A stretch of DNA of 64,000 bases from Hamiltosporidium tvaerminnensis (Eukaryota; Microsporidia; Dubosqiidae), in the NCBI GenBank assembly GCA_022605425.2, contig CM061246.1, forward strand, positions 682,001 through 746,000, given 5' to 3'. Within the stretch, counting starts at the first letter, position 1, and every line of letters begins with the position of its first letter. The notes below the pieces were generated by a model. The model saw only the letters and a program-made list of their open reading frames with translations, was not told the origin of the DNA and ran no database searches. Position numbers and translations under genes: made by a program. Shown here piece by piece: positions 41,544 to 51,560 of the stretch.

Positions 41544-44500
41544 ATGGAATCAATACTAAATTTTAGTGAAGACTTGGATGTAAATCTATTTGATTCAATT
41601 GTAAAAACAGCATTAGATTCTTCATCTTCAGAAAAGAGTAAGGCAGAAACAGTACTGGTTAAATTTAAGGAGCATCCGAATGCCTGGACACGTGTAGATT
41701 ACATACTAACCACTAGTTCATACACACCATCTCATTTCGTAGCCTTACAAGTTTTAGAGACTCAAGTAAAAACTAAATGGGTTTTATTTACCGAGGAACA
41801 AAGAAATGGACTGAAATCTTATGTTGTGCAATCCGTAATAAAAAGATCAGAGCAGCAAGACCAAATAATTTTAAACCGATTTGATATAATTTTAGTAGAA
41901 ATTTTAAAAAAAGACTGGCCAAGAAATTGGCCAACATTTATATCTGATTTGATAACAGCCTCACAGAATTCTTCAATGGAGGTTTGTAGAAACAGTTTAG
42001 AAATTTTAAAAAGATTAAATGAAGAAATTTTTATGTTCGGTGAGGGAAATATTACAACTGTAAGAAAACGAATGTTGCAAAATCAATTAAAAAATGAATT
42101 TATTCATATTTTTCAATTAATTAAAACTATATTGGAATATTCTAAAAAAATGAATATTACTGATAAATTATTAGATACTACTCTTTCTACACTACAGAGT
42201 TTTAGTAAATGGATGCCTTTACAATTTATTGTGGATACAGAAATTGTAGAATTGGTTGTTTCTTTTATCAATACAAGTCATTCTATTGCGTGTTTGAAAT
42301 GTTTATATGAAATTGTAAAAAGAATGGTAAATGAAAAAGTAGAAATTTCTAGTCAGGAATCTAAAACAGTGGATGAAAAAATATTGCTTATAAATTTTTC
42401 TTTGATTGAATTTTTAAATCTATATTTTTCTAAATTTGGATCTGAAAAATTGAGTGCGTTGTATTTTAATTTGGATAGAATGGAACAAGATTTTATTTTA
42501 TCTGTGAGTTTTTTATTGTCTTTAATTTATTCAAATAAAATGGATTTACTTGAGAATAAAAGTTTGAAAGAATTTTTGAAAGGATTAGAATATTTAATTA
42601 GGATTACAGAAATAGAAGATAAAAAAATATTTGTAAGTGTTTTGGAATGTTGGAGTTCTTTTGTTTTTTGCTTGTACAATGAGTATCCGTATTTTGCTAC
42701 TTCTAGGGTTTCATTACGAAGAGATAAATATACTTCGATTCTTGAAATGCTTATACAAGCTTTGGTCGATAAAATGCCGAGGCCAGAAGAAGTTTTGGTG
42801 ATTGAAAATGAGTACGGAGAAATCGTTAAAGAAAAATTGACGGAAACAGAGGCTATTGATTTTTATAAAGAAATGAAACGAACGATATTTCATTTATCTT
42901 CTTTGACAGGTGAAAGAATAAAAAGTTTTTTTATAAAAAAATTAGACAAACAACTCGATGGATCTGAATGGGAAATAAAAAAATTGAATAAAATTTGTTG
43001 GTCGATTGGATGTGTCTCAGAATCGTTTTCTAAGGATGAAGAAAGTTTATTCTTTGTAGATGTTTTGAAAAATTTACTTGCTTTGTGTGAAATGAAAGTT
43101 TCTAAAGATGATAAAGCAGTTATTGCTTCTAATATAATGTACTTGGTAGGGCAATATCATAGATTTTTAGTATCGAATAAACGTTTTTTAAAAACGGTTG
43201 TAAAAAAATTATTTGAATTTATGGATGAAACACATGAAGGTATACAGGATATGGCATGTGACACATTACTTAGGATAACTAATAAATGTCCACATGAATT
43301 TCTTATACAAAGAGAAGAGAATGATGTTTATATTTCGTATATTTTAAAGAATTTATGTAGAATAACTAAAAGCTTGGAATTTTACCAAAAAAGAATTATT
43401 TATGAGTGTATGTGTGTAGTTCTACAGGGGATGAATACCGAAATGACTAAGAAATCTGGTGTTTCAATGAATAATGTTGAATATTATAAAAAGTTAGAAT
43501 ATATAAATCTTCTTACTTCTTCTTTTTCAGATACAAATATTTTTCAAGAAAAAATACAAGAAAAATTATCAGAATTGATTATAAATCGAGATTTTGTAAG
43601 AATTGTTTCACATGTTTTAAAGTCATTTTCTCTTGTTTATAAAAATTTACCAGAATCGATAATAACAAGTTTTCAAAACGTTTTTCCATTTTTATTTTCA
43701 ATGTACGAGCGACTTGATTTAATAAAAAATGGACAGATAAATTCATTGGCAAATAAAAATATAATTTTGGCGAAACAAGAAATAATTGAAGTCTTTACAA
43801 ATGTTGTTAGTGTTTTAGAAAATTTAAATGATAAATTTATTACAAAGGAAATGAAAAGCAATTTCTTGAATAATTTATTTCAAAAAATAATCTTTGATTA
43901 TAAAAAATCTTTTAAGGACCATACATTATTACTATTGGGAGGGGAATGTTTTAAATCTATAGATTTTTCAGGAGAAGAAGATGCATTTAAAAGTGAAGTA
44001 TTTATTTTGAATACACTTATTGAACCATCTATTCCATTAATTTTGAAATCAGAAGAAAATAATGATATTCAAACTGCATATTATAGATTATTAGATATAT
44101 TGATTATCAAAAGATTTGATAGTTTCTTTCCTTTAATTTTTTCAAATTCTGATACATTTAATTCAATTTTTGATTCGTTACTTTATGGATTTATTTGTAG
44201 GAGAGAAATAAGTGAACTTTGTCTTTCAACTATTCTTACAACTTTTAAAAAATGTTATGAAATTAATAATTTTTTATTTTTTCAAAAATATTTTTTGAAT
44301 ACGATGACAAATATTTTGGGAATAATATTTGATAAAGATAAAGATTACGGGTTTGAATTACAATGCCAAATTTTATCTTTTTTACTTAAAATTTGTGACA
44401 AATTACCTCTTTTTGATCAAACTGTTAACAACAATACATTTATAAGAAATCATATTAATGAATTGTTTGCATCTACACTTAAAAATATTACAGGAGAATC

Positions 44501-44681
44501 TTTAGAAATTTTTATTGTTGGAATGTTTGAGTTGTGTCGAGATGATGATATCTTTAGAGAACACGTTTTTGATTTTAGGGTTAAGGTGTATGAATATGGA
44601 TGCAATGATGATTTAAATATGGAGATTGAATTAGTTAATGAGAGGAAGCAAAGAATTCCCGCTGGTAAAAATATTATTTGA
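41544..44681 (+). CDS. XPO1: exportin-1 (CRM1), nuclear export receptor
   Basis: 1045 residues against about 1070-1085 in animals and yeast, so nearly full length. The N-terminal importin-beta/CRIME region reads HPNAWTRVDYILTTS, QVLETQVKTKW and ILKKDWPRNWPTFISDL. A long acidic-loop segment (VLVIENEYGEIVKEKLTE) matches the H9 loop that closes on RanGTP. The NES-groove region LLALCEMK...KAVIASNIMYLVGQYHRFL...DMACDTLLRI is strongly conserved. CRM1 binds leucine-rich export signals together with RanGTP and carries cargo through the pore. Cys515 sits where animal CRM1 has the leptomycin B-reactive Cys (528 in human). The C-terminal tail is short (ERKQRIPAGKNII). The start is set by the CCC motif. 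Confidence 0.97.
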   Translation: MESILNFSEDLDVNLFDSIVKTALDSSSSEKSKAETVLVKFKEHPNAWTRVDYILTTSSYTPSHFVALQVLETQVKTKWVLFTEEQRNGLKSYVVQSVIKRSEQQDQIILNRFDIILVEILKKDWPRNWPTFISDLITASQNSSMEVCRNSLEILKRLNEEIFMFGEGNITTVRKRMLQNQLKNEFIHIFQLIKTILEYSKKMNITDKLLDTTLSTLQSFSKWMPLQFIVDTEIVELVVSFINTSHSIACLKCLYEIVKRMVNEKVEISSQESKTVDEKILLINFSLIEFLNLYFSKFGSEKLSALYFNLDRMEQDFILSVSFLLSLIYSNKMDLLENKSLKEFLKGLEYLIRITEIEDKKIFVSVLECWSSFVFCLYNEYPYFATSRVSLRRDKYTSILEMLIQALVDKMPRPEEVLVIENEYGEIVKEKLTETEAIDFYKEMKRTIFHLSSLTGERIKSFFIKKLDKQLDGSEWEIKKLNKICWSIGCVSESFSKDEESLFFVDVLKNLLALCEMKVSKDDKAVIASNIMYLVGQYHRFLVSNKRFLKTVVKKLFEFMDETHEGIQDMACDTLLRITNKCPHEFLIQREENDVYISYILKNLCRITKSLEFYQKRIIYECMCVVLQGMNTEMTKKSGVSMNNVEYYKKLEYINLLTSSFSDTNIFQEKIQEKLSELIINRDFVRIVSHVLKSFSLVYKNLPESIITSFQNVFPFLFSMYERLDLIKNGQINSLANKNIILAKQEIIEVFTNVVSVLENLNDKFITKEMKSNFLNNLFQKIIFDYKKSFKDHTLLLLGGECFKSIDFSGEEDAFKSEVFILNTLIEPSIPLILKSEENNDIQTAYYRLLDILIIKRFDSFFPLIFSNSDTFNSIFDSLLYGFICRREISELCLSTILTTFKKCYEINNFLFFQKYFLNTMTNILGIIFDKDKDYGFELQCQILSFLLKICDKLPLFDQTVNNNTFIRNHINELFASTLKNITGESLEIFIVGMFELCRDDDIFREHVFDFRVKVYEYGCNDDLNMEIELVNERKQRIPAGKNII

Positions 44682-45177
44682 GTCTCAAATACTTTTCAGG
44701 AAGTTAATCATTTGATTGGAGGGTAAATTAATCAGATTGCAAGTAAAATAATTTTATGGTTTATACGAATTAAAAAGTAATTTATATTTATTTTTAATTG
44801 TTAATTTATATTTTATTCTGTGTTTTCCCGTCAAGAAATCGCCTTTGCTGTTTTATTTACATTTTTTTTCAGATTTCGTCTTAAATTTTAATTTTTTTTG
44901 TTAATTTTGAAAGCGTTTTATCAGAGATAATTAGAGTTTCAAAACAATATTCACATATTTTCTTTTTATTTGGTACATATTTGTAATAACTACATCTTTT
45001 TATGTGTTTCTCAAGCTCTCTGTATATTTATGATCTCTTTTAACAATTTTCTCAGGTTTTTGCTGCACTTTAATATTCTTCGTTCAAAATAAATGATTTT
45101 TTTGTGTGTGGCTGTTATTCATATAAGAATTTAGAGTCTTTTATGATACATCGTATAATATTGTAACAAAAACATTT
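44682..45177. other. AT-rich spacer downstream of CRM1
   Basis: No gene or clear repeat. Confidence 0.5.
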
Positions 45178-46240
45178 CAAGCTATGACTTAAGGGATTAC
45201 ATCAACTACTACTACTAATTGGCGCTACAGTTCTTAAATAGCCTGGGTCAATTAAACGGTTTTTCTAATTTATATTATTTCGTTTCTTTTTCGTAACAAT
45301 ATGGTTTTGTGAGACAGGTGTGTCAGCACTATGCTCAACTCTCCTCCTTTATCCAGGCTTAGGACCAGCAGAGCAGAGCCTATCGTATCTTGGCGGAATT
45401 ATTACATTAACACTAGATATATATATACTACTTGTCTCATATGCATAAAAGAATCTACTTCTATTTCCTAAATTTCAAATATTTTAATCCATCTTAAAAA
45501 GCGATTTCAAATGAAGGTAGTGCACTCAGATTTTGTACCTATCTAAAATAATAATTTCTGATTTATAATTCCAATTATTGACATCAATTTTATTCTGGTG
45601 TAATTTTTTTCCCATATACTCATTTTCAAGAATTTTGGGAACCGAACCTTTGATTTTTTAAGACTTCGATTTAAAATTATTCGAAAGAAGCGAATGTTCA
45701 ACGCATCTGACTATGCCGTCCGATATATTGTTTTGAGTATTTTATACCGCATATAAGATAAATATTTTACTGTTTTACATGACTAATTGCAGTGTTGACA
45801 TTTTCTCTTAACTTTCTAAAATACATTTATATCCTGGATATAGCAGCACATTGCCTCGTTTTATAACCTAATCTTTCTTTTAAATGCGATTCTAAAGAAT
45901 GATTAATTGATTCGGGATACTTATTTTAAAGCTTATATACCTAAATGTGGTTTCATGTTCTATTTCGGTGTATAAATTTACTAGTTAAGCAGTTTATAGT
46001 TTTCCTTTGATAACATCTCCTTCTACCTTCTATATTAATATAAAAGCTATTTACTAGATAGGAAATTGGTTTATTTACAACACTTTGATATTTTATACTA
46101 TAAATCTAGTTTATTTTTTTACTTTTTTCCAGAAAATCCAAGAATTGCAAATGTACATATTTAGTTTGTAGCCACTATTATTTTGGCAGTACTTCTATTA
46201 TATGCTCTGATACCATTATATATCTTTATACTCGATCAGT
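45178..46240 (-). mobile_element. R4-like retrotransposon, old internal relic
   Basis: Aligns with copy 2 from about 26632 to 27450 in the same direction: TTAAGGGATTACATCAAC, TTATTCTGGTG...CATATACTCATTTTCAAGAA, CTGACTATGCCGTC, TATCCTGGATATAGCAG and AATCCAAGAATTGCAAATGT. Heavily mutated. About 250 bases of unrelated, GC-richer DNA (45198-45445) interrupt it. Confidence 0.8.
45198..45445. mobile_element. SINE-like insert of arthropod type inside the retrotransposon relic
   Basis: Starts with an ACT triplet run (ACTACTACTACTAATTGGCG) and continues CGCTACAG, CCTGGGTC, GACAGGTGTGTCAGCACTAT, GCTCAACTCTCCTCCTTT and ATCCAGGCTTAGGACCAGC. The chain '(ACT)n-TTGGCGCTACA ... GTCAGC..T.TGCTCAAC....... GG.CC.GC' resembles a module I recall from arthropod SINEs. 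It is absent from the other R4-like copies, so it is a separate insertion. The family call is from memory and unverified. Confidence 0.4.
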
Positions 46241-46530
46241 AAATATTCTTTAAATAGTTTTTAGGCTTAGAATTCTGCATACCCTAAATTTAGAAGTATA
46301 TAGAATCAAAAAAATATTTTATTAAGAATTAAGGGGTAAAAAAACTCTCTTTTTATATTTTAATTTAATTAACTGCATTTAAACTTTTCTAAACTATTAT
46401 TGTTAAAATTACATATTTTTTGCAAATCTCCTATTTTTTTAAATTTTTAAATATCTCACATGTTCATAATAACCTTGCAAATCAAAAGTTTTTGTGATTT
46501 TTTTTTAAAAGCAAATTCCGTGGTTCTGGT

Positions 46531-47313
46531 ATCTATATCAGGGGTGCAAAAACTAAGGCCCGCGGAGATATTTTATCCTTTCGGGGACAATTTATCTGAA
46601 CTGTCACGATCTTTTTTATAGAGAAGTAGATTTTTTTTATAAGAAAACAAAATATAATATTACAAATAAATTGTATAAAAGAATTACAAAGTCGGTTTTT
46701 TTTAGTATGCATTTGTAATACGAGAAACTTACCTAGTTTTAAATATTTTAAACCATAAATCATATTTGTTTTTAAAAATTTTATATTAAAAAAACAAAAA
46801 TATATAACAAAAAATATATGTGATAATCAATTATTTATGAGATTGATGCAGATGAGATTTTTCACTAATAAGATGTAAAAAATTTTGGGTCTAAATTACT
46901 ATTAAACATCATCAATAACGATTTCAGGAACTTATTTGTAAATTTAGATCTGAAAATATTTTTTGTGAATTTTAATTTAAAGGATGTTTTTTTAAGCAGA
47001 TAGATAATGCCGAAAGCGGAAATAAAACACAGAAAAAATGAATGAACGTGATTGAATTGTGTAGTCGGAACCCTGTAGAATCCAAGTAATAAATTTGAAT
47101 CTGCTCAAAAAATATAATTAAGGCCTATTTTAATTTTTTAAATGTCTGTATATGAACCGTTTTAAATTTCCTCCAATTTTTTAAATTACAAACATTGAAG
47201 AAATACTTTTTTATCCCCTTGGTATAAAATATAATGTGTCCCTTGACTTCGAGACTTTTAGTAGAAGTCAATGTGGCTTGCAATTAAAAATTTAGGCAGC
47301 CCTTGATCTCTAT
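46531..47313. mobile_element. non-autonomous or decayed hAT-type DNA transposon with 8-bp target duplication
   Basis: The left end at 46539 reads CAGGGGTGCAAAAACTAAGG followed by CCCGCGG. The right end (47305, minus strand) reads CAAGGGCTGCCTAAATTTTT, then AATTGCAAGCCACATTGA. Both fit hAT terminal inverted repeats (CAGGGGTG..CAAACT..GGCC / CAGGG..CC.AAA...GCAAGCCACA). Flanking octamers ATCTATAT (46531-46538) and ATCTCTAT (47306-47313) match 7 of 8, the target-site length of hAT. The 767-bp interior is AT-rich without a transposase frame. Two independent hallmarks make this a good call. Confidence 0.75.
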
Positions 47314-47605
47314 AGTACACATACAAATATTATAAAGGATCTATATTTTTTTACTGACTTAGTTATATTAAATCTCACAAACCTTCTTATTTAAACAACC
47401 AACTTTTACAAATTACAATTCCAAAAATTCATTTAAGCAAATTTTTTACAAAACACTATATTATATTTTAAGCCTGTAAGAAATTCTTGACTGAGCCAAA
47501 TTTCTTTTACTCTTGATTTGATTTTTTTTGGAAAAATTAATTTAAGATTAAAATAAATTTAAATGAGAGATATTTTAAATTATTGATTATATAAATGCTA
47601 TAAGA

Positions 47606-47962
47606 TTGCACTGTCTAGGTGGACTCCATGTAAATCTCTGAAATATATCTTAGCTAGAAGTTTATTGGGTTCAGAAAGTGTAGAGTAAGTGGGAATGCTG
47701 CATAGTCTTGGGGAGCTCAGGGGGTTTCAGCCTATAATCACACACCATGCAACAAAAATTAAAGAACACTGGGCAGCTATCTCGCCTATTAATTAGGTTC
47801 TACACACCTGGTAGGTGAAAGGCTTTGAGACATAGGTATCACAGGGGTTACCGATGGAGTTTTGGGGTAGCAGTTATTTATTTAAACCTAGAACAGCGTT
47901 AATGTCATGAAAACGGATATAACACTTGCCACTGTTTTAAAAAGATGTGATACTTTTAAATA
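47606..47962 (-). repeat. dispersed repeat DR1, copy D (left half only)
   Basis: The reverse complement matches the left half of copies A and E, from TTTAAAAGTATCACATCTTT to CCACCTAGACAGTGCAAT, then stops. It keeps the full left end, so it is truncated on the other side. Confidence 0.88.
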
Positions 47963-48219
47963 AACTTCTATCAAAAATAACAAATGTCATAAAAAAATGG
48001 AAAGAAAAATAAATTTTATCAAAAAATTAATTTAAAACAAAAGGTATTTTAAATATATATTACTAGAGATTAAGTACGTGAAACCAACTTTCCTTTACAT
48101 TCATAAGAGATCAATGCCGAAAAATAATCTTAAACTTTACTACCAGGGCTATAGTTTCTAACCTTTTCAATCGAATTTCTTATGCTCAACTGGTCTGCTT
48201 CTCTTATATTTTTAATCTT

Positions 48220-49010
48220 TTATTTCCAAATTATTACCCGCTTTGAGCAATTTTCCAATAAAAATTTAGGTTTTTTTAACTTACACATTTCTCTTCTTCT
48301 TTTATATTTGTTTTTACTTTTAGGAACTTCGGCTCGGCTTTAATATTCAGTCTGTTCTCTTATTTTAATTCAATTCTGTCTTTTTTCCCAAAGCAATTAT
48401 TCAGATGAAGGCCTTTCTTTGTCTGAACATACTGTTCTTTTAACTACATGCTATTGGTTAATTTATTTATTCTATAAATTCTTGGTTATTGTTATAAAGA
48501 AATCTTTAAATTTAATAAAGTATATATGTTCCACGAAGCTATTCAAGCAAAATTGTTTTCTGCAATTATTATTGAGAATATAAATAAATTATATGGAAGA
48601 ATGGTAGAAAAGCATCTATCTTATCATTCAATTTTTTATTTAACTGTAAATTCTTAGAATATAAATCTTAACTAAGTGATTTAATTCTTTTTTTACACAT
48701 AATAATTAGAAAAATAAAAAAAATAAATTTATCATGTTTTTCCTTTCATATTAATACAGTCTAGACAGGATTTTTACAATGTTTATTTCAAATATTTTTT
48801 TTGAACAAATAGAAATTTTTTAATTGTTTTATGTTCACTTCTACTTACTAATATTGGTTGCATAAGATTTATGAACAAATAGAAAGAGATTTCTTATTAA
48901 AGCATTCCTTTTGGTGTATTATATTCTTTTAAACAATTAAACATTTCGAGGTGAGTCGTCCTCAGGACATTACAGAATTATATAAATGATAATAACTCGC
49001 ATAAAAGTAA
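48220..49010 (+). repeat. ancient dispersed repeat DR3, longest copy
   Basis: Collinear with 4400-5110 over its length, and in its last 200 bases with 24355, 25440 and 38300 (ATAAGATTTATGAACAAAT, AAACAATTAAACATTTCGAG, GAATTATATAAATGATAA). Noncoding. An adjacent 49110-49145 block (GAGATAAAAGAGAATGTAAT) recalls DR2. Confidence 0.55.
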
Positions 49011-49240
49011 AAATAGAAAAATATTTAAATTCAATAAAAAAGATATTTACAATAGAAAATCATAGTAGAAATATAAAAAATAATTAATTAGTTAGAAAAT
49101 AAGAGATTATCAAAACCGAGAGATAAAAGAGAATGTAATAAGTAAGAAAATGTGAGAATATTAAGAGAAATAAAGGTATATTAAAGATAAAAGAAGGAAA
49201 CAGAAAACTTTAAAGAGAAATAAAAAAACAAATTAAAACT

Positions 49241-51514
49241 TTAATCGTATCGATGTCTTCTCGAACTTCTTTTATATAAAGAATTCTTTTTGGTGATAAG
49301 AATTAATCTCAAATCTTTATCTTCAATAAGCATTTGAGATATAAAATCTTCAATACAAGCAACAATAAATTCCAAATTTTTTAATTCATTTTCTGTTAAA
49401 TCTGGAATTTCTAAACAAACAAAACTACATTTTATAAAGTCAGCTTGTTTAGGTTTTATATTATTTTTATTCATTCCTATCAATCTTTCCAATAAACTTA
49501 TTAAACATCCACTTGTAAGAGAACAAAGCATTCCTAAATCAATATTTTCAATAAAATAATCAAATAAACTATCATCACCTTCCAAGGCCATAACACTGGC
49601 TGCTTCTGTCTTTTTTTCATTTAATAATCTAAGAAGTTGACTTTCTGGACTTTCAGTAAATCTTAATTTCCCTAATCTTTCTCTTAAAAAATCTTCAGGA
49701 TTTAAACTTTTGAATTCTCCAACGACTTGTAGTCTCATTTCTTCAACTGATGCTTCCATTGCAGGCAAAACCCGCTCAATAATTACTTCTTTAATTCCTT
49801 TAACAATATCAGAATTATCTTCTTTGTTTCTGTTTTTACTCGAGGAAATATTTTTTTCGTAGTTTGTAAATGAATCGCTGATGGTTTTTTTGAGAGAATT
49901 TGAAAGTCCTTTCATTTCTCTTCGGATTGCATTTTCAATTACAGAATTCAATGTAGTATTAAAATGATTGCTCATTTTATCTAACCAATCACCTATTCTC
50001 TTTTTATCTTTCATTTCCTTTTCTTTTTTATCTTCGTCCATCTTTAAATATATTTTGTCCATTAATTTTGTCATTTCCATAATTAAATCGCTTTTTACTC
50101 CATCGTTTGATTCTGAGGTCATGGGTATTAAAATATTATTTTTAAAATTTAAATTTGAAGGAGAATTTAAAGAAGTATTTAAAGAAGGATTTGACTGAGA
50201 AGTTTTATGACTATCAACAATTAAATTTTCTTTTTGACCTCTAAAATTTAAAGAAGTATTTAAAGAAGGATTTGACTGAGAAGTTTTATGACTATCAACA
50301 ATTAAATTTTCTTTTTGACCTCTAAAATTTAAAGAAGGATTTGACTGAGAAGTTTTATGAGAATCAACAATTAAATTTTCTTTTTGACCTCTAAAATTTA
50401 AAGAAGGATTTGAGTGAGAAGTTTTATGAGAATCCACAATTAAAATTTCTTTTTGGTTTATAAAATCAAAATGTAGATGAGAAATAATATTTTCATTTTT
50501 TTCAGTTTTTTGCTTGGAATTTGTCAATAGAGAAATAATAAAATTAAAATTTTCCTGTATAATTTGAAGTGAATACGGAACAAATTGAAAATTAGTACAT
50601 TTAACAATTTTAAGTTTACATTCTTGAACACAAATCCAATAAATAATAGAATTTACCCATACGGCAAGATAATTATCAACTTTAAAAATCTTAAATTTTC
50701 CAGATTTTTGTATCTTCATTTCGAAATGATACGAACAAATATTGTTTTTAATTTCTAAAAGACTTAAAAGTATATCTTCTAGTGTTTCTGTAACAGAAAC
50801 AACATATTTTTCCATTTTAAATAATTCTTGTCCTTCAATTCCGTAAAAATCCAAAAGTGAATTTTTTTCAATTCTATGGATTTTATTTTCTAAAGAAACA
50901 CAGAGTGTATTTTCATGCAAAAATATATTTACTTTTTTATTTTGATTTTTTTCTAAAATATTTTCTATTAAAAACGTGTCTTTTTCCGTTAAAGTTAGTG
51001 AAGAAATATTATATTCGTTATTATTCTTAAAAAGAATATAAAATTTGTTGTCTAACGTATCTATTACTTGATAAGTTTCATTTTCGAATGAATATATTTC
51101 TTTAAAAATCAAAATATTATTTTCCATTGTAATTTTATAAAAACATATTCTTTTATTAGAAAATATTATTGTCAGATACGCTATACTATCAGAATTCAAT
51201 ATTTCCTTCATTTGTAAATCAAAAATATTTTCATTATTTTTTATAACAGTTTTGATAAAAGGAAAATTTCTTTTTCTTATAAAAACACTTTTTTGATCAA
51301 AAGAATATGCAATATAGGATATAGATGTTGAAAGATAAATATTTTGTGTATTGATTGGTGCACATTCTGTTTCGTATTCTTCTAGAGTTATGGTATATTC
51401 AGATAGTTTGTCTATACTTTTCGTGGTGCAACCAACTCTTAAAATATCAGTAAGAGTTTTATCATTTTTGAATTTTTTTTTATTTTTCAGTATTTCATTG
51501 AAATTGTGTATCAT
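49241..51514 (-). CDS. EDC4: EDC4-like mRNA-decapping scaffold protein
   Basis: 757 residues. The N-terminal half (about 1-340) is beta-rich with short 'I.yws' strands, compatible with a degenerate WD40 propeller. Residues about 350-450 hold four copies of a 23-residue repeat (FRGQKENLIVDSHKTSQSNP). A helical region follows whose KGIKEVIIERVLPAMEASVE corresponds to the '..vVPa.E.aCk.MF.Q' segment of EDC4/VARICOSE proteins. The C-terminal domain (about 620-735, SPESQLLRLLNEKKTEAASV...) follows the EDC4 'd....L..Li.ekkyeeAf..AL' pattern. EDC4 joins DCP1/DCP2 and XRN1 in P-bodies of animals and plants; that role is inferred here. The ATG is set by TACCCG on the minus strand. Confidence 0.72.
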   Translation of the reverse strand: MIHNFNEILKNKKKFKNDKTLTDILRVGCTTKSIDKLSEYTITLEEYETECAPINTQNIYLSTSISYIAYSFDQKSVFIRKRNFPFIKTVIKNNENIFDLQMKEILNSDSIAYLTIIFSNKRICFYKITMENNILIFKEIYSFENETYQVIDTLDNKFYILFKNNNEYNISSLTLTEKDTFLIENILEKNQNKKVNIFLHENTLCVSLENKIHRIEKNSLLDFYGIEGQELFKMEKYVVSVTETLEDILLSLLEIKNNICSYHFEMKIQKSGKFKIFKVDNYLAVWVNSIIYWICVQECKLKIVKCTNFQFVPYSLQIIQENFNFIISLLTNSKQKTEKNENIISHLHFDFINQKEILIVDSHKTSHSNPSLNFRGQKENLIVDSHKTSQSNPSLNFRGQKENLIVDSHKTSQSNPSLNTSLNFRGQKENLIVDSHKTSQSNPSLNTSLNSPSNLNFKNNILIPMTSESNDGVKSDLIMEMTKLMDKIYLKMDEDKKEKEMKDKKRIGDWLDKMSNHFNTTLNSVIENAIRREMKGLSNSLKKTISDSFTNYEKNISSSKNRNKEDNSDIVKGIKEVIIERVLPAMEASVEEMRLQVVGEFKSLNPEDFLRERLGKLRFTESPESQLLRLLNEKKTEAASVMALEGDDSLFDYFIENIDLGMLCSLTSGCLISLLERLIGMNKNNIKPKQADFIKCSFVCLEIPDLTENELKNLEFIVACIEDFISQMLIEDKDLRLILITKKNSLYKRSSRRHRYD
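50165..50470. repeat. coding tandem repeat in the EDC4-like gene (69- and 81-bp units)
   Basis: Four units of GAAGTTTTATGACTATCAAC type, each ending in TTTTGACCTCTAAAATTTAA. Two units have a 12-bp extension encoding NTSL. All lengths are multiples of three, so the frame is kept. Near-identity points to recent expansion or homogenisation. Confidence 0.92.
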
Positions 51515-51520
51515 TTTTTA

Positions 51521-51525
51521 CGGGT
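51521..51525 (-). promoter_or_regulatory. CCC start signal of the EDC4-like gene
   Basis: TACCCGTAAAAAATG on the minus strand; CCC ends seven bases before the ATG. Confidence 0.55.
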
Positions 51526-51560
51526 AAAAAAGAGAAATATTTTAAAATTTTTTTTAAAAA

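Noticed and set aside
46533-46763. 76-codon minus-strand frame
   Set aside because: It runs over the left terminal repeat of the hAT-type element and shows no transposase motif.
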